A DNA stretch of 64,000 nt, taken from the NCBI RefSeq assembly GCF_040954835.1, contig NW_027168352.1:581001-645000 (forward strand), given 5' to 3'. Made by a program: the position numbers and the translations under genes. The DNA is from Lepisosteus oculatus (Eukaryota; Chordata; Actinopteri; Semionotiformes; Lepisosteidae). The notes under the pieces are model-generated. The model was not told where the DNA came from. It did no database searches and saw only the letters and a program-made list of their open reading frames with translations. Shown here one piece after another: positions 44,033-56,294 of the stretch; the first letter of the stretch is position 1, and each line of letters starts with the position of its first letter.

Positions 44033-45240
44033 TATGGAAGCCCGTTTCCGCCAGGGAGTAAAAAAAAAAACGCGCTATGCTATCTCAGAATTCCGACCTA
44101 GTATCTCAGAATTGCGACTTAGTATCTCAGAATTGCGACTTAGTAACTCAGAATTGCGACTTAAAATCATTCTTAAATCGTACAAGATCTAAAGGCATGG
44201 GGAGTTGTATTGTCAAGTGCCCTGATAAAACTTATTTTGGACTTATTTTGTCGTGGTTACACAAACCATGAAATTTTGGTGTTATTGGAGGAATCACACA
44301 ATGTAAAACTGAGTCTTCGGACCTTGGAAAGAATGCTGTGTAAGAATCAGCTCTGGCGAAGGCGAAACAAGACAGATGAAGCGGAGGTCGCCTCATTCAT
44401 ACACCAACAGCTACAGACTTCTGGCAGACATCATGGCTATCGGTGGATGCACCAGAAATGCTGGATGGCAGGGATAATAACGGATAGAGAGACTGTCCGT
44501 CAGTTACTGCACCTTATGGACGGGCTAGGAGTAGATCTGCGTGCGCAAAATCGCCTGAGACGCCAGCAGTATTACAGCCGCGGACCAAACTATGTGTGGC
44601 ATATTGATGGGTATGACAAATTAAAACCTTACGGGATATGCATCAACGGGTGCATTGATGGCTTCTTGAGAAAAATGATCTGGTTAGAAGCATACAAAAC
44701 CAATAATGACCCATGAATTATTGCGGGTTATTTTATAGACGCTGTCTATAAAAACAATGGTCTTCCACAAAGAGTACGACTTGATCATGGAACCGAAAAC
44801 ACCCACGTTGCTGTAATGCAAAAGTTTCTGGGCGAAATGAATGAGGATAGCACAGAATGTGTTACTCTTTGCCCAAGCACTGGGAATCAGAGAATTGAAC
44901 GCTGGTGGGCTACACTAAGAGCACAGTGCAGTCAGTTTTGGATGGACCATTTTGAACAGCTGAGAGAAGATGGCATTTTGTTGACACCTTCATCGACAAA
45001 TCACTCATTCAGTTTTGCTTCCAAAACACCATACAGGTAAATGTAACATACCTGTCATTACAGATTTTGATATGAATAGTAAAACATAAAATTCTACTAT
45101 TTTTTATACTATTATACTTATTAAAGATCTCTTCTTTGAGTTCCATAAAGTGAACCTTATTTCAAAACAATTGAATTCTATTGATTTCTATAGGAGGAGC
45201 TCAATGAAGTGCTGACTGCCTGGAATAATCACTTATAAAC
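44033..45240 (+). mobile_element. Decayed DDE transposon inserted in U4 flank
   Basis: The U4 flank present in other copies breaks at 44032 (GCAGAGAAC). New sequence starts with TGGAAGCCCGTTTCCGCC, which may be a terminal repeat. A 21-bp unit (TATCTCAGAATTGCGACTTAG) repeats about four times at 44081-44166. The transposase gene follows. I did not find a matching inverted end, so the right boundary is only a minimum. Confidence 0.65.
44210..45240 (+). pseudogene. Integrase-fold (DDE) transposase, broken
   Basis: An N-terminal helix-turn-helix-like part (NHEILVLLEE...LSLRTLERML) precedes a catalytic domain with HIDG (Asp codon 44606), LDHGTEN (Asp codon 44783) and RIERWW (Glu codon 44897), 37 residues between the last two. 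A TGA at 44714 interrupts the frame (CGA to TGA is likely). There is no in-frame ATG at the start. The frame ends at 45040 just after a CAG|GTAAAT donor-like site. An acceptor-like CTATAG lies at about 45194, and the continuation (EELNEVLTAWNNH) stops near 45236, so an intron is likely. The family resembles rve-type transposases of fish such as IS3EU, an inference. Confidence 0.65.
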
Positions 45241-48200
45241 CTCACATTTCTCACAAAAGACCCTGCGCTCACACTTACTAACACCCGTCGCTGCATTCCG
45301 AAAGTGTCTCGCCAAACACTGAGAGCTACGACAAAAGACCTTACAGTACGCTGGGCAAACGTCCCGAGATCTAATTCTTCCGCGACAGGGGTACCTTTAA
45401 AGCGGAGACGACGGCACCCTTTTGGCGCGCCCTCTCTTTAAAGCCCTGGCCAAATACGAAGACAGTACGTACAGTTATAATTCAAACAAAACTAAAAACT
45501 ACACATCCCAGTTACCATGGTGGTGCTTGTGATCATTGCGTTTAACCAACGAAACAGGGCGAAAAATCAGTCACATGACTTTGGGGCAGAGTTTCGAAAG
45601 CTTAACCTATCAGCAACAAAGCGAAATTTACACGATAGGCTACCTCAAACTGTCAGTTACATGACTGTGTATGTCGCTTAAGCCACTCCTATTTGGCATT
45701 TTAGTTATGGAGGCGAGAAGACGCCCCCCCCCCCCGTCTCTGGGTGTCTGATTTGCCGCCATGTTTAACCGTCCGTGTCCGAATGGCAGTAGCTACGCGT
45801 ACGAAATAAAGTTCATCCCAACTACAAAACAGATATATTTTTGTGGTAAGAGGGCGCAAAACATCAGTATTTACTGCTATTAATTACTGTACGATTTATA
45901 GTTGAAATCTGACCCTAGATATAAAGTTAGATATAAAGTTAAAATCTCGACAAAGCAATGTAGGAAACACAGAGAAAAGAAATCCTTTCTGACATCTAAA
46001 ATCAGTTTCGATCAAGGTCTCTAAAACGAACAAGAAAAAGAGGATTTTCGGAGGGCAATTACGCTGTGTTTATATAGGATAAGTGATCTATGAGCAATCT
46101 AATTTCTTGTTCGTTTAAAACAGTGAAATGTCAGCTGCACAAGATCGCACCAGAAACAGCACTCTCTCTGCCTGTCATAGACGTTCAGGAAAGGCTGAAT
46201 GAAGTCATGTCAAGAACAATAATTCGGTGATCAATAATAACAGTTGTAGCACAAGAAACAAAAGATAATGAAAACTTCTTTAGGCTAAAACTCAAGTTCA
46301 TTCTACAAATTAAGGCAAATGAAAATTCAGGATGTTAAAGTGCTAGAGGTGTAAAAAATACAAAAATGCACATGAGTAAAAAGTTTTAGAAATGGAGCAG
46401 GTGTTGCTTTGAAATAAGCAAACAGAAAAAAAGCCATGACTAAAGTGCAGAAGAGGGATGCAGGAACACTTGCTTAGATATACAACAAAAATCACAAAAA
46501 GGTGTATGTTACAAAAGAACATGCAAACATGTTCATCATGTACATCAATTTCCCTTCACGATCAATAAAGTCTTTTCTATAAACATGAAACAGAGTGAGG
46601 AATCAGAAAATTAGCATGCATAAAAACAGCAATTCTGTCAATAAGCCCTAAATGAATTAATAGCAACCATGGTTTCATGGAGGGCTTCTCAGATAGTTGG
46701 GCATTCAGGTAGATTCAGGTAGATTGCCAGGTGAAAGGATTTGTAAACATACTTTGTTAAAGCAAGTCAGTTTTTTCTGCAACACATAAAAGACATTTTT
46801 CCAAGAAAGTTTAGCCTTTGTCACTAATGAAACCACTAAATAAAGACATAAATATAGAAATCTTAAGATTTTGTTATTCAATGTTGGTAGCAGGATGAAC
46901 TGTGCTAAGTGTATATTTTGTCGCAGCGTTGCTGCAAGATGTTAAAAGTGAAAAAAGGTATTTAGAAATGAGTTATTTCAAGAAGAAAATGTTCAGAATA
47001 ATTGCAAATCTAGCAGGATAGAGAAAGCACAGAAAACAGGCAGTTAGATTGATCAGATTAGTATGAAAAGTTATTTAGCAAAGGGAATGAGAAGGGTGAC
47101 AAACTAGTATGCTTTAGATCTTTTTATCTGGAGCAGGGAAAACTGATCATGTTTCTCTATAACAATAATAAAAAACTTTATTTTATATATCACCTTTAAA
47201 AGTGGCATCTCAAAGCAATACAGTAGATATAAAAACAGATAAAAGGACCACAGATTACAAAGTAAATACATATAAGAAAGACAAGCAGTTAGAGGTGCTA
47301 CCAAAATTAGAAAATGAAGCAGATACAGACACTAAGTCTTCTGAAAAGAAAGGTTCTGAGGTTAGATTTAAATGCACTCAGGGTACGTGACTGATATCAC
47401 TGGGAACACAAATTGAGAGCTCTGGGGTGCAGCTAGAGAAGACCCTGTCACCCACAGAATGTAGATGTTCTTGAGGACAGCTAGAAGACCAGAGTCAGAC
47501 GGACAAAGGTGGGGAGTAGACAGATAATAAGCCATATACTGTAGGTACTGAATGAGGATGAGGATTTTGAAGTTGACTCGAAACCTGATAGGTAACCAAT
47601 GCAAGGACTTGAAAACAGGTGTAATGCATCCCTGATAGGATTCTAGCTGTCATATTCTGAACATATTGAAGATTGCTCAGTGTGGATTTAATTTCCCCAG
47701 TGAACAGGATGTGGATTTATTAATTCTAGAAAAAAAAGCCTTTCTTGATTTCTCTAGTTCTTAGTTTCTCTTGTTCCCTTTAAAATAAACTATTATTCCA
47801 CAATGCAGAGTATTACATGGACAGTATTTACACATGATATTTGTGATTTAAAGAAATGAACACAAGCAGCTTTTCGAGATTTAAGTGTTGGCTGAGTTAT
47901 TGCAGGATAAAAAACTAGAGATGTTGGTAAGAAGATAATTTTGGGATAGCTGAGGAATACACTGATAACAAGAACACTTCCTAATGGGGTTAGGCATACT
48001 TTTGATGAAGATGATGAAGTTAACAGACTGTATGTTTACATAGATACTGAAATGAGGATTGTATTTTAGATTTTGTGTAGTTGCTAGCATTGAACTGTGT
48101 GTTGGATGCACATGAATTGAAGGAATGGGCAAACATCGCTGATGCGGATCCACAGAGCCAGCATATTAAGATGTTTATAATTAGAGGCAATTTGTTTAAA

Positions 48201-48340
48201 TAACTAGGTATGGATACTGATGTGCAAGAGAGGTGGAAAGGCTGTAAAGCCAGCACTATAAAATATTTTATTCTCAGTGAGATGCTGCCATTTCATAGTG
48301 GGTTTCTAACACTGTGTATAGTTCAATCCACACAGTGCCT
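45241..48340. other. No gene seen; AT-rich apparently unique sequence
   Basis: No long frames, tRNA or snRNA motifs. There is a C-rich run at about 45727 and a GC-richer stretch at 45260-45800. Some of this may be the remaining 3' part of the transposon. Confidence 0.45.
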
Positions 48341-48665
48341 TAACTTCCATCCATTTCTAATCTCTTTATCCAGTACAGAGGATTTGGAGCCTATCCCAGT
48401 AAGCAACTGACACAAGGCAGAATACACCCTGGACATAGCGCCAGTCTATCACAGGACAGACAGACACAAACACACACACACCAGGGCCAGTTTTCCCATA
48501 AACCAATTAACTTACCAGTATGTTTTGGAGTGCGAGAGGGAGTCATATCACACATATGGAGAAAAACCATGTAACCCAGAGAGAACATGCAAACCCCACA
48601 CACACAGGATGGGACCTGGGACCCCAGTGCTCCAAGATAGCAATGCTAACCACTTTGCCACCATT
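48341..48665 (+). repeat. Old dispersed vertebrate repeat
   Basis: It contains the ordered phrases CTTTATCCAGTACAG, GGAGCCTATCCCAG, ACACCCTGGACA, CGCCAGTCTATCACAGG, AACATGCAAACC and GCTAACCAC..GCCACC, known from a very common fish/amphibian repeat. I do not assign its class. Confidence 0.6.
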
Positions 48666-49819
48666 ATAAATGAATGGATATCTTAGTTATCTTTCTAGTT
48701 CACAGGTTTGCATGCAAAATTTAATTTTGAAAGCCACTGAGACATCAGGTACTACTGTTGTATTTATGAAAAAGAAACAAAACAAAAAGCATACTAACAA
48801 CTGTGCCATCCTACTCTTTAGTTAATACAATTTATTATTTATAAACAGTTAACATTGTTAGCAAAATATTTTGAATTATATTTAACCCTATTTTTTCTTT
48901 AGTTTTGTATTTAACTTATTATATGATAGTCAGATTTAATGTATATTTGAACAATGAAAATATATTTTTACAAGATGCGGGGGAAAGTGCAACAAATTAT
49001 TACAGTGCTAAATTTAATATTAATTGCAAATAGTTTATGCTAACACCTAACTTTCTTAATTAGATGTATTTAAAACAGTGAACTAAGTGTAACATACCAT
49101 TCAGAAATACAATCGAGAATAGTTTTGTGGTGTTTGTATGGATGAAACGTTTCTAAAATGTATAACGTAACAAAATTAAAGACGATTAAAATCTGTAATC
49201 TTTCCACTTGTAATGTCATTAGACAGAACAAGAAGTTTCTGCTTTGTCTAAGGATGGTATCAAAAAGTAGTCTAAGTGGTGAGAAAGCTGTGCTTAATGA
49301 TAATTAAGTGACTTAAAAGTAAAAAGAGATAGTTCATATTGCTTGATTAATTTTAAAAACTAAGTTATAAATGCAGACGCGATCGCTGCCATAAGCACTC
49401 CAGGCAGTAGAACGTTCGTTCTGTACTGCTGCGCTCCGCGGCTCCTCCCTCTCTCGGTGCCGCGCCCCTCTCTGACGGAGCGCTGTGGGCGCAACGCTAT
49501 TTTCAGAGCCTCTGATTGGGAAAAAAAGACCTGCTGATCAGTTTCACACACCAGGAAGAGAAAAGAATGGGATTTTTTCTCTTCGAAACGTGTGTTGTCT
49601 TGATGAAATTCGTGTATTTTAAACGTTTAATTAAGAAGTAAAAACCTTACAGCGTACACAAAGATTCTGAGCTGATCACGAGGAAGAAAAATCACCCATT
49701 TTTCGCGCATAAAAAGTGGTTTTTAACTCTCGAAACCTGTTTTTATATGTTTTAAAGTCGTGCAATGTCTAAGTTAAGCAGGAACACATCATTATATCTC
49801 ATTATTTATTTATTTTTTT
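48666..49819. other. No gene seen; one GC-rich patch
   Basis: AT-rich except for 49376-49520, which is GC-rich with many CpGs and could be a lone promoter-like patch. No transcript can be supported. Confidence 0.4.
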
Positions 49820-50119
49820 TTAATTTAAAAATCGTTTTCCCAGCCTAGTACAGGCCGGGCAATTCTGAATTTCTGCATCAATTTCGCAACACTGGGGATC
49901 TAAACAGGTTTTACAAGCTTTAACACAGGCGTGTGCGTTCTTGTGGCTATACACCGAATGGTAGTTAGTGCAAAAATATGCCGCCCCCACAAAAGCTTTA
50001 ATATTTAAAACCCCATAAAAATGCAGTAGAACAAAAAGTATTTTAGAATTAGGTGGTGTGGGCCCCATTGTAAAATATTTCCAATCACCCTTGTCGTGGT
50101 ACAAAATTTTAATGACCAC
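49820..50119 (-). pseudogene. Cys-rich fragment, possible Polinton DNA polymerase piece
   Basis: A 99-codon minus frame has the spaced residues YFCxxY...H...C...C..C and, further on, CPAC. This resembles the Cys/His-rich region of protein-primed DNA polymerases of Polinton/Maverick elements. One Cys of the first pair appears replaced by Tyr, and no polymerase motifs follow. The assignment rests on this pattern alone. Confidence 0.35.
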
Positions 50120-50563
50120 CTTGCTTTCCTGCTTTCCAAAAGATCAGCACCGTGTACGAAGGAGCCACATTAAAACTACTCGAACGTGCAAAACGTGCGA
50201 GAAGAAGGGGCGCTTGTTTCCAGCCGAAACTTCTCGTGTGTGAGACGAGCTGACCATCGCTGCAGGAGGTGGGAGGGTTACTCTGGTAGACAGGGCTGAC
50301 CTTCGGCAATAGGATTTATACTCTCCAAGATGATATTTGCACTTTCTGGAGAGGCGATTTTCTGCACTTCAGTAGCCCGATTTCGTCGATTGCGTAGAGA
50401 GGGCTGTAGAATGTGGCGCCGACTTTCCTGCTCCGTCCATGACAGGCGTGCTGGACTCTGGAGAGAGAGCACGGTCCATCAGCGCACTCCAATAAAGGCA
50501 CTGGAAGCAGCTGAATCGCATTGGCGAAGCTCAGCGCTGGGCCGCTGGGCACATCTTACCACC

Positions 50564-50625
50564 GTTTCCGTAGTGTAGTGGTTATCACGTTCGCCTCACA
50601 CGCGAAAGGTCCCCGGGTGGAAACA
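50564..50625 (+). pseudogene. tRNA-Val (CAC) with T-arm deletion
   Basis: Everything up to the variable region matches tRNA-Val(CAC) (GTTTCCGTAGTGTAGTGG start, anticodon loop CTCACA). About 11 bases, TTCGAAACCGG in the usual gene, are missing between CCCCGG and the acceptor end GTGGAAAC. The whole T loop and B box are gone. Confidence 0.85.
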
Positions 50626-51370
50626 GACTTCAGACTTCTTTTGTCGCCACGCACAAAAGGGGATTGGGGATTCGCCTAGCGCTGTGATCGAACAGACCCA
50701 CTCACCTCTTAGTGTGGCGGGATCTGCACAGTGCATGTCGCAGCGCATCCTGCTTTCACTTCAATGCGCGTCCTGATGTACCCCGGTCTCCCGCGTGACA
50801 GGTGGGGACAGGTCCTATACTAACGAGGAAGACATCGCTCTCTCCGACCCCCGGCATCGTGTCCCGACCCACCGTGCTGGAAGCCGATGCGTGCTGTGAT
50901 TCCTTTACGGAGCAGAAATGACAACCGAGGAGCCGAGAGATCATTTCAGCATTTCGCGTCTGAACGTCTGAACACAAACGACCAACTCGGAATGACTTGC
51001 CTTTGACGCTTTTCAAAGCGTTCTTTGTGCACGACGACTGCGCCGCCTAGCAGATACAAATGGGTTGTACAACTTTGAACTAGCAAATGGAAGAGGGCTA
51101 AGCCCCCTCTCTTTAAGCCCAGGTTCAATCTGTCTCCCAGAATCACCAGGGCGCACACACACACACCCGTGCCGTTGAAGTGCTCTGCTTCATTTCTAAG
51201 GGCAACTCAACATTCCCTCCTACCCCGAGTGCAGAAAAGACAGCGTCTGCAGCAACAGCAGCTCAGGTCTCTGCCCATCTCCTCTGCTCTGCGGCTCCTG
51301 CGGAGTGGAGTCCTGCCTGGAGCTGTGTTTGCAGGCGGCGGCTCCCCGTGCCCTGTCTGTGCGTCGTGAA
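50626..51370. other. No gene seen; GC-moderate sequence
   Basis: Several short frames on both strands but no recognisable domain. An (AC)n run lies at about 51151-51165. Confidence 0.4.
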
Positions 51371-51445
51371 ATTAATTAATAACGTTAATAAATTTATAAA
51401 GTTAATTTATAAAGTTAATAAAGTTATAAATTAGAAATTAATAAC
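51371..51445 (+). repeat. AT-rich degenerate tandem repeat
   Basis: Repeats of AAAGTTAATAA/TTATAAAGTTAAT-type units. Simple sequence. Confidence 0.7.
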
Positions 51446-52197
51446 GATATAATTATATTCATGTACCGCAACACAAGAATAGTACACGCTGTACATTGTC
51501 TGTCAATAATGTTTCTGTAGTGCTTTTTCAGCACTCAGCATGTGACTGTGCTGGTGGCGCTGTGGGTTAGGTTCCTGACTTCCACGTCACACGGTCTATG
51601 ATTGAATCCCATAGAACTATGACTTCATTTTTTAACAAACATTTCTTTGAAAAAATGAAACGTTTCCCTTGGTCAGAGATTAAATAAAACCTCACTTTTT
51701 TTGAGGTTTTACTGTGCAGAGTGAGGTTTTACCTCACGTTTTTTGAGCAGAAGGTTTACTGTGACCTGAGAAGGGCCAGTCACGGTGGTACACACACACG
51801 CTCTCACTCATCTGAGCTACACGGCTACCAAGATGATCTCGGGTGCGCCGAGCTGGTACGGAACATATTGAACTGATCGACGGCGAATTGTCTCTCAGAC
51901 AGGCTTTTCACCTCTGAGCTCCCTGACTGACAGTAATCAGCTAGGTAGTGAAACAGTCAGCTGCTTCTAAGCCTTAAACAGCTGCATCTCGGCGCTTCCA
52001 CGGAGAGATGATTTGAAAGCTGAACATCGCCCATTGGGAACACCTTACTATCACTAGTTTAAGAGACTCTTAAGGTCTTGCAGAGGTGCCTGTCTAATAG
52101 CATGCGCTTTGCAAGCTATAGGTGTTTAGGCTGAGGCAGAATGCCTGTTAACAAAATGTTTTTCTAAAGGTGTGTCCAAGTGGCTGCAAAAGGACAA
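51446..52197. other. No gene seen; short hairpin-forming direct repeats
   Basis: At 51690-51750, CCTCAC and TTTTTTGAGG/GAGGTTTTAC phrases recur and can fold into hairpins. No known RNA family fits. Confidence 0.4.
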
Positions 52198-52222
52198 CAC
52201 TCCTGGGGCGACGTGGCTCAGC
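52198..52222 (+). pseudogene. tRNA-Thr 5' scrap
   Basis: About 25 bases (CTGGGGCGACGTGGCTCAGCTCC) match the start and flank of the Thr genes. The rest is replaced by the block that follows. Confidence 0.55.
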
Positions 52223-53211
52223 TCCTGCACTTGATTATAATGCCGTTACGTGTCGAAGCAGTAATTTACGTAATCCTACCACTGCAACACGGGGAATAGA
52301 GAGAAATGAGCACACGCTACAAATCGTCTCAATCACTCCCTAGAGTCGTAAGGCGCATTGAAGGGTGCACCCCCATCATTAATCGTTGCGCCTCTGTGAA
52401 AGGAAAGCTCTTGGGCAGTCTTTGAAACAGCTCGGATGAAACACTTGATTGCTTCCATGTGCATCTGGAGCCCACTTCTTATTTTCACTTCACGCCGCCC
52501 AAAGCATTTCTAAAACAGGAGATTCGCGTTTGGGAATGCGCCCTGCCCTACAAATAAAACAGGTCTACGGGTCTGAAACCTGCTCCACAGAAAACAGCTC
52601 TGTTGCGCTTTTGATCAAAGGGAGATTCACTCTTCTTACTTTTTGATGACATAACACCCAAAGGGGCTTCTTTGGAGCTGGATTCCAACCACCATCCTTA
52701 AGTTTCCTTGCGGTATCCTTTACAGTCCTCTGTTCGGTCAACAAGGGACTGAAGGGGGCAGCTTTCCTCAGACATACAGTGCAATGTACTGTAGTGTTCC
52801 CCTTCATTGAATTCGCAGTTCTGCATCAGACCTCTAACTCGTTTCCTTAGCTTGGATTTAAGCCACGAAGCAGGCTTCTACTGTATAAACTTCTAGAGGA
52901 ATCACAAACTATTTGAGAGGCCACCATCCCAGGGGGACCTGACAAAGTCTATCCCTAAACACCTAGCGCAGTCTCTCGAGAGACTGTCAAAAATCGCTTT
53001 CTCTGTTTGCATTGCAAGTGAGTGAAAATGCGGTCTCAAACCAGAGCTACTTGGCAGCAGCGGCATGTAAATACCGTTACTGTTACTGCTCGATACCGAC
53101 GTTAGCCTACTATACCATGTTCAGCCACCGCTAGAAAATGTACGGCTCTAGAACCGGAGCAAACGACAGGAGGGCCAACGCCGAACGGGCACAAGTGTCA
53201 GACATGGAGCA
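52223..53211 (-). repeat. Inverted copy of the 17300-18270 block
   Basis: No gene is seen. The U4-like 3' stem (GCAGTCTCTCGAGAGACTG) near 52970-52990 is the mirror of the relic at 17510. The last 130 bases precede the Ser gene as at 28740-28870. Confidence 0.65.
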
Positions 53212-53293
53212 CGACGAGGATGGGATTTGAACCCATGCGTGCAGAGCACAATGGATTAGCAGTCCATCGCCTTAACCACTCGGCCACCTCGTC
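53212..53293 (-). tRNA. tRNA-Ser (GCT)
   Basis: 82 nt with full acceptor pairing (GACGAGG/CCTCGTC), A box GTGGCCGAGTGG, anticodon loop CTGCTAA, long variable arm, and T loop TTCAAAT. No TTTT was noticed in the 40 bases downstream. Confidence 0.88.
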
Positions 53294-53671
53294 AATGAAA
53301 CTGGGCTGTCCGGACATGGGTTGGCGCGCTCCAGATGATCTTTTTCTTTTTTTCCCACGTAATCGAGGGTCATTTTCCTGTTCCACATGCGATTTCAACA
53401 TTTTCCTTGGGAGATGTCAAGCCAGCAAGCCACTGCTGTGGTTCAATGGCCAGTGTGGAGTTCAGTGGCCCTGTTGTACACAGAAAGCACATTGAGCTCC
53501 TTGGACATGAAAAGTTCCAGATAAAAGCCATTTGTCATCCTTTCTCTTGGTGTCGATGTTGCTATTGTATGTAAAGGTGGCAACTTGCTCAGCAAGCAGG
53601 CGGAGCACACACCGAATGCAGATGTGTCTGAGTGGTGTGTCCAAGTGGCTGCAAAAGGACAGCGCTCCTGG
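53294..53671 (+). repeat. Duplicated Ser-Thr spacer
   Basis: Copy of 28956-29335 with scattered changes. No gene is seen. Confidence 0.65.
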
Positions 53672-53745
53672 GGCGCCGTGGCTTAGTTGGTTAAAGCTCC
53701 TGTCTAGTAAACAGGAAATCCTGGGTCCGAATCCCAGCGGTGCCT
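53672..53745 (+). tRNA. tRNA-Thr (AGT)
   Basis: Acceptor GGCGCCG/CGGTGCC pairs fully. Anticodon stem CTGTC..GACAG-type arm with loop CTAGTAA. TTTTTT follows directly. The B box is GGTCCGAATCC as in the other copy. Confidence 0.85.
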
Positions 53746-55408
53746 TTTTTTGTTCTGTGTTCTCGAACAGAACTGGTCATTATGGACAACCGCATACGTC
53801 TAGACTTAATTAAATGCAAGTATTCATTTCCTGTCTTAAACGACTTGTTTTTCTTAAAATGGATGCAACTTGCAAAACATGAAATACAAACATCGCTAAT
53901 CAGTGCTCGCGGCTGGCAAAAAAAAAAAGAGTCAGCAATGTTTTTTTCTTTAACCTTAAGCCTGCTAACGGAGAAGAACCTAGTCGCCACATCACATACA
54001 TCCGTTTCAACGATAAGAAGGTAACAACTATCCTCACTCCAGAGTAAATCTCACATTGAGGGCATATTTTTTTCCACTTTACCATGAGTCGGGCTCAGCT
54101 GCACAGAGGCGAGAGCAGAGCAATGAGGTCAGGGGGACAGGGGAGTCACACGCTGGCGGTTTGAACACGCAGAAGATCACTGAGGGATCCACAGTATGTG
54201 GATCCTCCGTGCGCCATCATTCCACACTCCAGACTCTGAATCCTGCCATCCGAGTTAAGACCTCGGCGGAACCTGAGGCGCAGTTCTTTCTTAAAACGTA
54301 ATCTGGTGAGCATTTCTAGAATCGTACTTGTATAGATGCAGCCTTTAATGTGTTGCTAGGTTAAAATTGATGACTTCTTGAACTTCAGTAGGCAACTGCC
54401 CTCTTGATTTCGGGTTTAATTTCTTTATTACAGGGGCGCTTTTATGATGACAGAGTCATGTTCAGGTACTTTGCTTGATGGAGGAAGCTCATTTCGGACT
54501 CTGTGATCTGCTCACCTGGAAAGGTCTGCTGTACTACTACAAGAGAGAAGTAGAGTCTGGAGGAAGGGACAATTTTATGATGCTTTGGAAGGTAATGTTT
54601 TTTTTTTCTTTGAAATCGAAATGAATACTCAAGTTGTGTATAATGTAATAATTTAAGTAGAATAGATTCTAATAATATAATGATCCAGTGTGTTGCACTA
54701 CTTCACTGCTTCACTGCTCTATGCCGTCTGGAAATAAATCCTCAGACTACTTACTGCCCTGGGCATGTACCAATAAATTACAGGAGCACATCTATATATC
54801 ACTGCGTTGAAGCAGGAGACACAATCACTGCAAACACATCCTAAATACAGTGTTCCAGCAACTTTGACCTCATCCAGAACGTATCATTTCTTGAAAGGAA
54901 TTGCTGTCCGAATGCACATCTGAATCCCAAACAGAATCTCTAGTAAAATACGATCATTTGTGAAACAGGTAAATGTCTCAGGGGCCCATTCCTCATTCTC
55001 AAGACACATGTATGCAGTACGTACACCATGCATTGAGCAATAGGGATTAAAGACACCACAGGTAAGGTTAGAAGACATTCTGACTATATTCTAAAATATT
55101 GGACTCATATTCTTATGATGGCAGACATGATGCTGTGTTTAATACCGGGGTTAATGGACATTATATGACTGTCAATTCTGTTTTGTTTTGGAGACTCTTG
55201 GCTGCCTATGTGGTACAGTGCAGCGTGAAGAAAACATTTTCCAAAACTGTGTCAGCTCAAAAGTTGTAAGAAAACCTTTCCAGCTGCTTTAACTCTCTTC
55301 ATTTTTGTCATTTAATTGTCTGTCGGCACTATGTGGCAGCGTTGCATGACAACCCATCTCACCACGGAAAGGAACCTAACAGCTTTTGTAAGAGAGGAGA
55401 AAAGGACC
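53746..55408. repeat. Duplicated spacers and AT-rich repeats
   Basis: 53746-54600 copies 29410-30340. 54610-55140 copies 22660-23210. 55170-55400 is the tRNA-Ile flank block. No gene is seen. Confidence 0.65.
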
Positions 55409-55497
55409 TGGCCCATACGGGGATTGAACCCACGACCTTGGCATTATTAGCACCACGCTCTAACCAACTGAGCTAACCAGTTGGCTAACCAGCCTCA
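55409..55497 (-). pseudogene. tRNA-Ile (AAT) with internal duplication
   Basis: Anticodon and T arm are kept. A 12-base duplication (AGTTGGCTAACC in plus reading) separates the acceptor 5' strand from the D arm, so the cloverleaf is broken. Confidence 0.8.
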
Positions 55498-56041
55498 TGA
55501 CAGCAATCCTCTCTGTGCTGCAAAAAATCGAACTCAGGGAATTTCTTTTGCCCTCCTTTGAATAGAAAGCCGTGTAATTCAGTGTACGGGCTTTCTCGTG
55601 CAGTTTCATGGTTCTTGTAACCCAAATCCTACACTGGCGTGAAGTGACCCCCCATTTCACAGCATTTTTCAGCTGATTTAAAATGTACCTAAAGGAGAAG
55701 CATTATTGAAGACCATCAATTACCATCAAAGGTTTTTGTGGTCATTTTTAATGACCACAGAGCGCTGTGACCTCGGTTTTACATCTCACCCAAGAGACAG
55801 CGCCCTTTTACAACACAGCGTCTCCGTCACTATGCTGGGGAATTGGGACCCGCACAGACCTCAGGGTGAGCGCCCCCCCACCGGCACCATTAACACCGCT
55901 TCCAGCTGGAAACTTTGTTTTTCCCTGTAGCTCACCCTCATCCGGGTACTGACCTGGCTAACACCTGCTTTGCTTCAGTGGGTTTTCAGTTGCGAGTTGC
56001 AAGGGGATGCAAGTGATGGAGCCGCTCGCTGCAAAAGCCAC

Positions 56042-56112
56042 TGCTTTGGCTGGGAATCGAACCAGAGCCTCCCGTGTGGGAAGCGAGGATTCTACCACTG
56101 AACCAACAATGC
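56042..56112 (-). tRNA. tRNA-Gly (CCC), altered
   Basis: A box TGGTTCAGTGG and B box GGTTCGATTCC are good and the anticodon is CCC. The acceptor has mismatches (GCATTGT against CCAAAGC) and one anticodon-stem pair is lost. Related to 14048-14118. Confidence 0.65.
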
Positions 56113-56294
56113 TCAGTGCCCGGGCCTTCAAAAAAGATGCTTTTTTGGTGCTCTGTTAAAAAAGCGTCGACATTACCTCTTTCAAAAGGCTTCACTTTCC
56201 TAGTCACATTCCAAGGCTCATTGAACCCGGGCTGTTTCCTCCAGCGGTATAGTATTGCAGTTAGACAGCACGATGCCTGCAAGACTATGTCACG

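Noticed and set aside
44081-44166. CRISPR-like short repeats
   Set aside because: Contiguous 21-bp tandem units without spacers, in a vertebrate transposon.
51540-51625. Possible tRNA-derived SINE (A-box-like TGTGGGTTAGG and B-box-like ATTGAATCCC)
   Set aside because: No cloverleaf can be drawn and no second copy is seen.
51685-51750. Histone-type 3' stem-loop
   Set aside because: The hairpin sequence does not match the histone consensus and no histone frame is nearby.
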